Positions 35,101 to 42,740 of a stretch of DNA of 64,000 nt are shown piece by piece. Position numbers and translations under genes: made by a program. Below the pieces are notes generated by a model, which saw nothing but the letters and a program-made list of their open reading frames with translations, searched no databases and had not been told where the DNA came from. This DNA comes from Rathayibacter sp. SD072 (lineage in GTDB: Bacteria > Actinomycetota > Actinomycetes > Actinomycetales > Microbacteriaceae). The stretch lies in the NCBI RefSeq assembly GCF_017355185.1, contig NZ_JADILJ010000001.1, forward strand, positions 124,001-188,000, in the 5' to 3' direction. The number at the start of each line of letters is the position of its first letter. Position 1 is the first letter of the stretch.

Positions 35101-36501
35101 CTATTTCTGGCGTGTCGCGGTCCTGGAGTCGGTCGCCGGGTTCCGGATCCCGACCAGCGAGACGAGACCGCCGAGGATCAGCAGGACGGCGGTCGCGAGT
35201 GCCGCTCGCGAGAAGCCGCCGTCGTCCAGCGTGCCGCCGACGACCAGCGTCGTGGCCGCGATGGCGACCAGGCCCGCGATGCGCGACACCGCGTTGTTCA
35301 CGGCGGAGCCGACTCCGCTGTGCTCGCTCCCCACGGCGCCCAGGATCGTCGAGGTCAGCGGGGCGACCGTCAGGGCGAGCCCCAGTCCGAACAGCAGGAT
35401 CCCCGGGAGCAGCTGCGTCAGGTAGTCGGCCGGCTCGCGCACGCCCACCATGAGGAGGAAGCCGCCTCCGGCGAGGATCGGCCCGAATCCCATGAACAGC
35501 CGCGGACCGAACCGGGCCGAGAGGGAGCCCGCGTACTGCGAGACGAGCAGCAGCAGGATCGTCGGAGGCAGGGTCGCGAGCCCCGCGAGCGTCGCCGAGA
35601 AGCCCAGGCTCTGCTGCAGGAAGAGCCCCAGCGCGAAGAAGCCGAACGACAGGGCGCCGTAGACGAAGGCGGTCGCGATGTTCCCGACCGTGAAGTTGCG
35701 CGACGCGAAGAGCGAGAGCGGCAGCATCGGATGCGGCGCCCGCCGCTCCCAGACGACGAAGGCCACCAGCGCCGCCACCCCCACGATCAGCGCCGTCAGT
35801 ACGAGGGGATGAGCGATGCCCAGCCGCTCCTGCTCGATCAGCGCGAAGACCGGGCCGCCGAGTCCGACGACGCCGAGCACGGCTCCGACGCCGTCGATCG
35901 GCACGCGCGTGCCCGCGTCCACGTGGCCGAGGCGGCGCAGCAGCACGATCGTGACGAGGATCGGCAGCACGTTCAGCGCGAAGACGTAGCGCCAGGAGCC
36001 CGCGTCCACGAGCAGCCCGCCGAGCACCGGTCCGGCGATGGTCGCGGTGCCCGTCCACGCGGTCCACGCGCCGATCGTCCTCGCCTGCGCCGCTCCGCGC
36101 ACCGTCGACACGATGAGGGCGAGCGAGCTCGGCACGAGGATCGCTCCCGCGGCGCCCTGCAGCATGCGCGCGACGATGAGCACCTCGGCCGTGGGGGCGA
36201 CGGCGCAGAGCAGCGAGGTGACGCCGAAGCCGACGAGGCCGATCATCATGCTGCGCGCGCGTCCGATGCGGTCGGCGAACGACCCCGCGACGAGGATCAG
36301 CGCCCCGAGGGTGATCAGGTAGCCGTCCACCACCCACTGCTGAACCGCCAGGCCGCCGCCGAGCTCGTCGGTGATCGCGGGCAGCGCGACGTTGACGACG
36401 GTGCCGTCGAGGAAGGCGACGAAGGAGGCGAGGATCGCGACGACCAGGACCGCCCGGCGACGCCGCTCCCCCTCGTCGACGGTGGGATCGGAGGCGCTCA
36501 C
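35101..36501 (-). CDS. MFS transporter, DHA2 (14-span EmrB/QacA-like) family
   Basis: 466 residues, about 14 membrane spans. Motif A-like GSFADRIGRARSMMIG and motif C-like GPVLGGLLVD are present, with DGTVVNVALPAI in the first span, the hallmark of DHA2 drug:proton antiporters. Substrate unknown. GTG start, divergent from the PBP gene 82 bp away. It could share the AT-rich yceI promoter region only at its 3' end. Confidence 0.9.
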   Translation of the reverse strand: MSASDPTVDEGERRRRAVLVVAILASFVAFLDGTVVNVALPAITDELGGGLAVQQWVVDGYLITLGALILVAGSFADRIGRARSMMIGLVGFGVTSLLCAVAPTAEVLIVARMLQGAAGAILVPSSLALIVSTVRGAAQARTIGAWTAWTGTATIAGPVLGGLLVDAGSWRYVFALNVLPILVTIVLLRRLGHVDAGTRVPIDGVGAVLGVVGLGGPVFALIEQERLGIAHPLVLTALIVGVAALVAFVVWERRAPHPMLPLSLFASRNFTVGNIATAFVYGALSFGFFALGLFLQQSLGFSATLAGLATLPPTILLLLVSQYAGSLSARFGPRLFMGFGPILAGGGFLLMVGVREPADYLTQLLPGILLFGLGLALTVAPLTSTILGAVGSEHSGVGSAVNNAVSRIAGLVAIAATTLVVGGTLDDGGFSRAALATAVLLILGGLVSLVGIRNPATDSRTATRQK

Positions 36502-36583
36502 ATTCGGTTCCGGCTCATCCGCTCACGGTACTCCCGGCTCCGCCGGTGCGCGCTTGTCGGACGCGTCGCCTACTCTCGTAGCC

Positions 36584-39061
36584 ATGTCTGCGCAAGGAAC
36601 CGCCCGCGGCGGCGTGCTCGCCCGCGTTCTGGGGATCGTCGGGGCGAGTGTCGCCGGGGGTCTGCTGATCACGGTCGGCGTCACCCCCGCTCTCGCCGTC
36701 ACCGGCCTCGCCTCGAACAACCCGATCGGGCTGTTCGAGACCGTCCCCGAGTACCTCGAGCTCGGGCAGCTGGCCCAGAAGACCGAGATCTACGCGAAGA
36801 ACGCCGACGGCACCGACGGCCTGCTCGCCTCCTTCTACGCGCAGAACCGCGAGGAGGTGACGTTCGACCAGGTGGCCCAGTCGGTCAAGGACGCCACCCT
36901 CGCGACCGAGGACCCGCGGTTCTACGAGCACGGCGGAGTGGACCTGCAGGGCACCATCCGCGCCGTGGTGAGCAACGTGATCGGCGGCGACCTGCAGGGC
37001 GGCTCCTCGATCACGCAGCAGTACGTCAAGAACGTGCTCATCCAGCAGGCCGAGGCGCTGAGCGATCCCGTCGCCTCCCAGGCCGCGTACGACGAGGCCA
37101 CCGCGACCACTCCTGCGCGCAAGCTCAAGGAGATGAAGCTCGCCGTCGACCTCGAGAAGAAGTACAGCAAGGACGACATCCTGCTGGGCTACCTCAACAT
37201 CGCCGGCTTCGGCGGGCAGGTCTACGGCATCCAGGCCGCGGCCGAGTACTACTTCTCGACCACCGCCTCCGCTCTGACGCTCGCGCAGGCCGCCAGCCTG
37301 ATCGCCACCGTCAACAACCCCAACGGGCTCCGCATCGACCTGCCCGAGAACATCGCCGCGAACAAGGAGCGCCGCGACTACGTCCTGGGCCGCATGCTCG
37401 ACGAGGGGAAGATCTCGCAGGCCGACCACGACGCCGCCGCCGCCGAGGAGGTCGTGCCGGCCATCACGCAGACCCCGACCGGCTGCCAGACCGCCCAGGA
37501 CGCCGCCTTCTTCTGCGACTACGTCACGCGCGTCGTGCAGAACGACCCCGCGTTCGGCGCCGACGAGGCCACTCGCCTCGCGAACTTCCAGCGCGGCGGC
37601 TACAAGATCTACACCACGCTGGACCGCGACCTGCAGGCCGTCGCCACGGCCGCCACGAACCAGTGGGTGCCCAAGACCCCCATCGAGGAGGTCAACATCG
37701 GCAGCTCGACCGTCTCGATGGAGGTCGGCACGGGCCGGATCCTCGCGATGGTGCAGAACAAGGACTACGACGCGGCCGGCTCGGTCAACGGCGAGAACTT
37801 CTCGGCCATCAACTTCAACACCGACACCGCCTACGGCGGGTCCAACGGCTTCCAGGTCGGATCGACCTACAAGGTCTTCACCCTGGCGCAGTGGATCGCC
37901 AACGGGCACACCATCTACGAGACGGTGAACGGCCGCGAGCGCACCTTCGAGGACTTCCCGGCCTCCTGCGCACCGGACGGCGAGTGGTTCGGCGACTTCC
38001 CCGTCGGCAACGACGACGACGAGACCGGCACCTTCAGCGTGCTCCAGGGCACGATGCGCTCGATCAACACCGTCTACGTCGCCATGGCCCAGCAGCTCGA
38101 CCTCTGCGCGATCCGCGACCAGGCGGCCGCGTTCGGCGTGAAGACCGCGTCCGGCGCCGAGCTCCAGTACCTCCCCTCGGCGATCCTCGGCTCGGCCGAC
38201 CAGATCGCGCCGCTGTCGATGGCGACCGCCTTCGCCGGCTTCGCCAACAACGGCACCGCGTGCAGCGCGATCGCGATCGACTCCATCACGGACGCCGCCG
38301 GGAACCCGGTGCAGCCGCCCGTGTCGACCTGCAACCAGGCCCTCTCCCCCGAGCTGACCGCCGTGGCGACCGACGCGCTGCAGGACGTCGTCACCGGCGG
38401 CACCGCCGCCGCCTCCGACCCGGACGACGGCATCGAGCACATCGGCAAGACCGGCACCACCGACGACGCGGTGCACACCTGGATGGACGGGGCCTCGACC
38501 GAGGTCGCGACCGTCGTCTGGGTGGGCAACATCACCGGGGACGCGTCCATGCGCAACGTCCGGGTGCGCAACGCCGAGACCGGGACGCGGGCCTACGCCT
38601 CGAACGTCCGCCACTACATCTGGAACGCGGTGATGACCCGCGCCGACGAGAAGTACGGCGGGGAGGACTTCGCCGACCCCAGCGCCGCCCTCTTGAACGG
38701 CCGCCAGGTCACGATCCCGAACGTGACCGGCCGCTCGGTCGACTCCGCGACGGACGTGCTCGAGGACCTCGGGTTCGACGTCGAGGAGGGGGGCACCGTC
38801 GACTCCGCCGCCCCCGCGGGCACCGTGGCGGGAACCGATCCCGGCGCCGGCACGGCCATCGCGCGCTACTCGAGCATCACGCTGCTGATCAGCAACGGCT
38901 CCCAGGTGCCCGCCGCGGCTCCCGAGACCCAGGCTCCTGCGCCGGCCCCGACCGAGACGGCGCCCGCTCCGGCTCCCACCGAGCCGGTCGAGCCCGCGGC
39001 GCCGACCGCGACTCCCACCGCCGCTCCCACGGCCACGCCCACCGCGGACGTGACGGAGTGA
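36584..39061 (+). CDS. Class A penicillin-binding protein (transglycosylase/transpeptidase) with PASTA domain
   Basis: 825 residues. One membrane anchor at 13-38; glycosyltransferase domain with ATEDPRFYEHGGVDLQG and GGSSITQQYVKN; transpeptidase domain with GSTYKVF (active Ser, SxxK, near 425), SINT (SxN) and GKTGTT (near 621); a PASTA domain from about 706 (IPNVTGRSVDSATDVLEDLGF-type, split here as VTGRSVDSATDVLEDLGF); and a 50-residue Pro/Ala/Thr tail. It polymerises and cross-links peptidoglycan outside the membrane. The ATG follows a TACTCT box by 7 nt, so it is probably leaderless. The nuclease gene overlaps its stop. Confidence 0.95.
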   Translation: MSAQGTARGGVLARVLGIVGASVAGGLLITVGVTPALAVTGLASNNPIGLFETVPEYLELGQLAQKTEIYAKNADGTDGLLASFYAQNREEVTFDQVAQSVKDATLATEDPRFYEHGGVDLQGTIRAVVSNVIGGDLQGGSSITQQYVKNVLIQQAEALSDPVASQAAYDEATATTPARKLKEMKLAVDLEKKYSKDDILLGYLNIAGFGGQVYGIQAAAEYYFSTTASALTLAQAASLIATVNNPNGLRIDLPENIAANKERRDYVLGRMLDEGKISQADHDAAAAEEVVPAITQTPTGCQTAQDAAFFCDYVTRVVQNDPAFGADEATRLANFQRGGYKIYTTLDRDLQAVATAATNQWVPKTPIEEVNIGSSTVSMEVGTGRILAMVQNKDYDAAGSVNGENFSAINFNTDTAYGGSNGFQVGSTYKVFTLAQWIANGHTIYETVNGRERTFEDFPASCAPDGEWFGDFPVGNDDDETGTFSVLQGTMRSINTVYVAMAQQLDLCAIRDQAAAFGVKTASGAELQYLPSAILGSADQIAPLSMATAFAGFANNGTACSAIAIDSITDAAGNPVQPPVSTCNQALSPELTAVATDALQDVVTGGTAAASDPDDGIEHIGKTGTTDDAVHTWMDGASTEVATVVWVGNITGDASMRNVRVRNAETGTRAYASNVRHYIWNAVMTRADEKYGGEDFADPSAALLNGRQVTIPNVTGRSVDSATDVLEDLGFDVEEGGTVDSAAPAGTVAGTDPGAGTAIARYSSITLLISNGSQVPAAAPETQAPAPAPTETAPAPAPTEPVEPAAPTATPTAAPTATPTADVTE

Positions 39062-39867
39062 GCACCGGGTTCGACCCCGCCTTCCTGGGCGCCGCGCTGA
39101 TCGCGCCGGCGCCGCAGGCCGACCGGGTCGTGCGGCGACTCCCCTACACGCACTTCGAGGTGCTGCTGGATCCCCGGCGCCGGCTCGCGCTGTCGACCGC
39201 GGTGAACATCGACGGGGCATCGCTCCTGGACCTCGGTCGCGGCGACGACTGGCACCTGGACGACCGGGTGCCCGCCTCCGAGCAGACCGGTCCCGAGGTG
39301 TACTCCCGCAACGACCTCGACCGCGGCCATCTCGTGCGCCGTCGCGACCCGGTGTGGGGCGAGCCGGCCGAGGCGCGCGCGGCCAACCACGACAGCTTCT
39401 GCTACACCAACGCGGCTCCGCAGGCGAGCGGCTTCAACCAGTCGAAGGAGCTGTGGCTGGGCCTGGAGGACCTCGTCCTCCAGTACGCGCAGACCTGGCG
39501 CACGCGCCTGAGCGTCTTCACCGGCCCCGTTCTGGCCGAGGGCGATCCGGTCTACCGCGGGGTCGGCGTGCCCCGCCGCTTCTGGAAGATCGCGGCGTGG
39601 AGCCCGGACGGCGACACCCTCGCCGCCAGCGCGTACCTCCTCGACCAGTCCGACCTCGTCGAGCCGATCCGCGAGGCCGCCGCCCCCGGCCCGGGCGCCT
39701 TCCGCACCTTCCAGGTGCCGGTCGTCGAGATCGGCGAGGTCACCGGCCTCGACGTCTCCTCGCTCGCCGCGGCCGACGTGCTCGTCGCGGCCGGAGCGCG
39801 CCCCGGACCTCTGCGGCGCGAGCTCGCCGACGCCGACGACGTCCGCGCGGGACTCGCCGAGCACTGA
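39058..39867 (+). CDS. DNA/RNA non-specific endonuclease (NUC family)
   Basis: 269 residues. The catalytic motif DRGHLVRR (DRGH) is in SRNDLDRGHLVRR, and the metal-ligand Asn region is CYTNAAPQASGFNQ, as in Serratia nuclease/EndoG-type enzymes. HFEVLLDPRRRLALSTAVNI is the usual upstream strand pair. Unlike most bacterial members there is no signal peptide, so it would act in the cytoplasm unless exported otherwise. The GTG overlaps the PBP stop (GTGA), so the two are translationally coupled. A much longer open frame upstream is an artefact of GC richness. Confidence 0.88.
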   Translation: MSTGFDPAFLGAALIAPAPQADRVVRRLPYTHFEVLLDPRRRLALSTAVNIDGASLLDLGRGDDWHLDDRVPASEQTGPEVYSRNDLDRGHLVRRRDPVWGEPAEARAANHDSFCYTNAAPQASGFNQSKELWLGLEDLVLQYAQTWRTRLSVFTGPVLAEGDPVYRGVGVPRRFWKIAAWSPDGDTLAASAYLLDQSDLVEPIREAAAPGPGAFRTFQVPVVEIGEVTGLDVSSLAAADVLVAAGARPGPLRRELADADDVRAGLAEH

Positions 39868-39893
39868 CGGCCCGCCCGGTCCAGGATGGGGTC

Positions 39894-40739
39894 ATGTCAT
39901 CCCCCGTCCTCGTCGAGATCGACGCCTCCGCTACGCCCGTTCTGCGTGATCCCTCGGCCGGACTCGTCGCGGTCGACGAACCCGGCTACCTCCGCGGCGA
40001 CGGCGTCTTCGAGACGCTCGCGGTGATCCGCGGCCGCGCGCACGGTCTCGACGAGCACCTCGCCCGGCTCGAGGCCTCCGCCGCGGCCGTCGACCTCGTC
40101 CTTCCCGCACGATCCACCTGGGAGGCGGCGGTCGCCCTCGCCGTGGCCGAGCACGACGGCGTCCACGATCTGTCCGTGCGGCTGGTCGCGAGTCACGCGG
40201 AGCCGGCGGCCCGGTGCACCGTGCGCGCGGAGCCCACGGCCGACGCGAGCGCCCTGCGGCGCGACGGCGTCGCCGTCGTCGTGCTCGACCGGGGCTACGC
40301 CCGCGGGGCGCAGGAGGCGGCCCCCTGGCTCCTCGGCGGCGTCAAGTCGACCTCGGGCGCGGTCACCCGCGCGGCCCTGCGGGAGGCGCGTCGCCGCGGA
40401 GCGGACGACGTGGTCTGGCGCACGAGCGACGGGCAGCTGCTCGAGGGCGCCACCTCCAGCCTGGTCCTGCTCTCGGGAGGCGCGCTGCTGACGCCGTCCG
40501 CCGTCGGCAACGGGATCCTCGACGGCACGACCGTCGCCCGCGTGCTGGAGCTGGCCGCGCAGCAGGGACTCGCGACCGATCGGCGGGAGCTGGCGGTCGA
40601 GGCGCTGAGCGGCGCGGACGCGGCGTGGCTCGTCTCGAGCACGCGGCGCGCCGTTCCGGTCCGCTCGGTCGACGGCGCCCCGCTCCGTGTGGATCGCGAG
40701 CTCACCGACGCCTTCGAGCAGGGGCTGCTCGCGGGCTGA
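39894..40739 (+). CDS. pabC: Aminodeoxychorismate lyase / class IV aminotransferase
   Basis: 281 residues. YLRGDGVFETLAVIRGRAHG and LDEHLARLEAS open the fold; the PLP lysine is in GGVKSTSGAVTRAALREA; VVWRTSDGQLLEGATSSLVLL and GILDGTTVARVLELA complete the class IV pattern. It would convert 4-amino-4-deoxychorismate to p-aminobenzoate and pyruvate. It fits the family better than the pabB-adjacent gene at 19112. A CAGGAT box lies 6 nt before the ATG. It ends 3 nt from the convergent cofC. Confidence 0.83.
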   Translation: MSSPVLVEIDASATPVLRDPSAGLVAVDEPGYLRGDGVFETLAVIRGRAHGLDEHLARLEASAAAVDLVLPARSTWEAAVALAVAEHDGVHDLSVRLVASHAEPAARCTVRAEPTADASALRRDGVAVVVLDRGYARGAQEAAPWLLGGVKSTSGAVTRAALREARRRGADDVVWRTSDGQLLEGATSSLVLLSGGALLTPSAVGNGILDGTTVARVLELAAQQGLATDRRELAVEALSGADAAWLVSSTRRAVPVRSVDGAPLRVDRELTDAFEQGLLAG

Positions 40740-40742
40740 CCC

Positions 40743-41360
40743 TCAGGCCGCCTGCGCGAGCTCCCTGGCGGTGCAGGGCCCGACTCCCGCCGCCTCGGCG
40801 TCGCGCAGGTCGTCCACGGTGTCCACGTCCAGGCGCAGCGTCGAGTCGCGCGGCACGTCGAGCACGCGGCAGCCCGCGTCGCGGTGGCGGCGGAGCGAGT
40901 CGGGGCCGAACGCGGGCGCGACGCGCGCGGCCGCCGCGACGAGGAGGGCTGTGGTGCCCGTCCCCGCTCGGTCGGCGACGACGGCCGGGAGCGCCGTCGC
41001 GAGGGTCAGTGCGCCGTCGAGATCGGCCGCGGCGAGTGCGGGCAGGTCGCCGGTCAGGGCGATCACGGGAGCAGCGGGGGCGAGGCGGAGCGCCGCGTCG
41101 ACGCCCGCGGTCACGGCGGAGTTCAGAGATCCCGGGTCCTCCACGAGCACGAGGGCGGGATGCCGCCCGACGGCTCGCGCGGCGGCGGCCGCGTCGGACG
41201 TCACCAGCACGAGCAGGTCGACACCGGTCGCCGCTCCCACCGCCGCGAGCGTGTCGAGCAGGAACGCCTCGGCAAGGGCGGACCGGCCCTCGTGCTCGAG
41301 GCGGGTCTTCGACGCACCCCGGCCCTTGAAGACGACGACCGCGCTCCAGCGAGTGCTCAC
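40743..41360 (-). CDS. cofC: 2-phospho-L-lactate (phosphoenolpyruvate) guanylyltransferase
   Basis: 205 residues. Nucleotidyltransferase start [17 protein letters not shown] matches the CofC/FbiD motif (PxKxxxxxKtRL), followed by LVLVTSD and [14 protein letters not shown], and [14 protein letters not shown] at the C-terminus. The enzyme activates the phosphorylated three-carbon unit with GTP for coenzyme F420 assembly. The GTG overlaps the cofE stop (GTGA), so the two F420 genes are coupled. Other F420 genes (cofD/fbiA, fbiC) are not in this window. Confidence 0.87.
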   Translation of the reverse strand: MSTRWSAVVVFKGRGASKTRLEHEGRSALAEAFLLDTLAAVGAATGVDLLVLVTSDAAAAARAVGRHPALVLVEDPGSLNSAVTAGVDAALRLAPAAPVIALTGDLPALAAADLDGALTLATALPAVVADRAGTGTTALLVAAAARVAPAFGPDSLRRHRDAGCRVLDVPRDSTLRLDVDTVDDLRDAEAAGVGPCTARELAQAA

Positions 41361-42151
41361 TCCGACGCCTCGCCCCGGGCCGCGACGGCCGCCGCCCAGC
41401 CCTCCGCGTACGCCTCGTCGGCGCCGAGCCGGAACATGTCCTCGGGTCCGGTGCGCGTCAGGGTGCGCGCGCCCGGGGCGTCGAGGCCGGTCACGAACCG
41501 TCCGAGCCCACGGACGACGGCGACAGGGCGCCCGCTCGACTTGCCCTTGACCAGGTCGCCCAGCGCCGCAATCTCGTCGGCCACGGCCGGCATGGTGACA
41601 CCGAGGGTGCGCCCCAGCGCGTCGACGGCTCCGCGCAGGTCGTCGACGACGTGCAGCCCCGCCGCTCCGATGGCGGCGTCCGTCTGGCCGACCCGCCAGG
41701 CGCGGCCGAGGGTGTCGCTCACCACCACGCCGACCCGGGCGCCGAGGCGCTCACGGAGACCGGCGCAGAGGGCGCGGGCGGACGCGTCGGGATCCTCGGG
41801 GAGCAGGAGCACGGTGCCCTCTGCCACGTTGCTCGCGTCGACTCCCGCGGCCGCCTGGACGATGCCGAGGCGGTTCTCGACGATGCGGGTGACGCCGTGG
41901 GCGTGGGCGCGGGTCGCGACGACCCGCACGGTCTCGGCGGTGATCGCGTCCTCGCGGTCGACCGCCGCGACGACGCGGCCCTCGGCCTTCGAGACGATCT
42001 TGCTCGTGACGACCAGCACGTCCCCGTCGACGGGGCGGTCCTCGTCGGCGGCCGCCGCGACGGCCGCGAGGATCAGCTCGAGCAGGTCGTCCCCGGGCGA
42101 GACCTCGGGGATCCCGTCGAGGGCCCAGGCCTGGACGCGTGTCGCACTCAC
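41357..42151 (-). CDS. cofE: Coenzyme F420-0:L-glutamate ligase
   Basis: 264 residues. [18 protein letters not shown] at the N-terminus, [35 protein letters not shown] and [24 protein letters not shown] are all conserved in CofE. It adds glutamates to F420-0 using GTP. Mycobacterial FbiB fuses this domain to a nitroreductase-like domain; here it stands alone. GTG start at 42151; the frame extends into coaD but the conserved N-terminus sets the start. Confidence 0.9.
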   Translation of the reverse strand: MSATRVQAWALDGIPEVSPGDDLLELILAAVAAAADEDRPVDGDVLVVTSKIVSKAEGRVVAAVDREDAITAETVRVVATRAHAHGVTRIVENRLGIVQAAAGVDASNVAEGTVLLLPEDPDASARALCAGLRERLGARVGVVVSDTLGRAWRVGQTDAAIGAAGLHVVDDLRGAVDALGRTLGVTMPAVADEIAALGDLVKGKSSGRPVAVVRGLGRFVTGLDAPGARTLTRTGPEDMFRLGADEAYAEGWAAAVAARGEASE

Positions 42152-42198
42152 CCGTCCATTCTCCTCCTCGGCGCGCCGCCCGGCCGACGCGGCGGTGT

Positions 42199-42678
42199 TC
42201 AGGCGGTGAGGTACGCGGCGACCGCCGGCGGCACGTAGGGCGCCACGTCGCCGCCGAGGCTCGAGACCTGACGCACGAGCGACGACGAGACGTGCGCGTG
42301 CGCGGGGTCGGGGAGCAGGAAGACCGTCTCGACGTGCGCGAGGTTGCGGTTCACGATGGCCATCGGGGTCTCGTACGCCACGTCGACCTGCGAGCGGATG
42401 CCCTTCACCAGGATGGTCGCGCCCACGTCGACGCAGTAGTCGACCAGCAGGCCCATGCTCCAGGACGCGACGACGATCGAGCCCTCGATGCCCGCCTCCG
42501 CGATCGACTGCTCGATCAGGGCGACCCGCTGCGAGATCGGCAGAAGCGCCGTCTTCGCGGGGTTGTGCACGACCACCACGTGCAGCTCGTCGACGAGGCG
42601 CGCGGCACGCTCGATGACGTCGAGGTGACCGAGGGTGACGGGGTCGAACGAGCCGGGGACGACGGCGATGCGGGCCAT
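42199..42678 (-). CDS. coaD: Pantetheine-phosphate adenylyltransferase
   Basis: 159 residues, standard size. [20 protein letters not shown] carries the (T/H)xGH nucleotide motif, [17 protein letters not shown] the substrate loop, and [17 protein letters not shown] the C-terminal ISSxxVR-like motif. It makes dephospho-CoA from phosphopantetheine and ATP. The ATG is 6 nt after TACGCT (42690-42685), pointing to a leaderless transcript separate from recG. Confidence 0.95.
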   Translation of the reverse strand: MARIAVVPGSFDPVTLGHLDVIERAARLVDELHVVVVHNPAKTALLPISQRVALIEQSIAEAGIEGSIVVASWSMGLLVDYCVDVGATILVKGIRSQVDVAYETPMAIVNRNLAHVETVFLLPDPAHAHVSSSLVRQVSSLGGDVAPYVPPAVAAYLTA

Positions 42679-42740
42679 GCCGACAGCGTACCGGCCGGTC
42701 CCCCGCCCCTCCGGGCGTCGGCGTCACCCGTCAGGGGCGA

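Noticed and set aside
35320-39060. A 1515-codon plus-strand open frame ending in the nuclease
   Set aside because: Only the last 270 codons (from 39058) show protein-family features. The upstream part is antisense to the MFS gene and out of frame with the PBP, is Arg/Gly/Pro-rich, and is open only because stop codons are rare at this GC content.
36584-39867. PBP-nuclease pair as a toxin or defence system
   Set aside because: No immunity gene, no defence neighbours and no atypical composition; retained only as an unexplained coupled pair.
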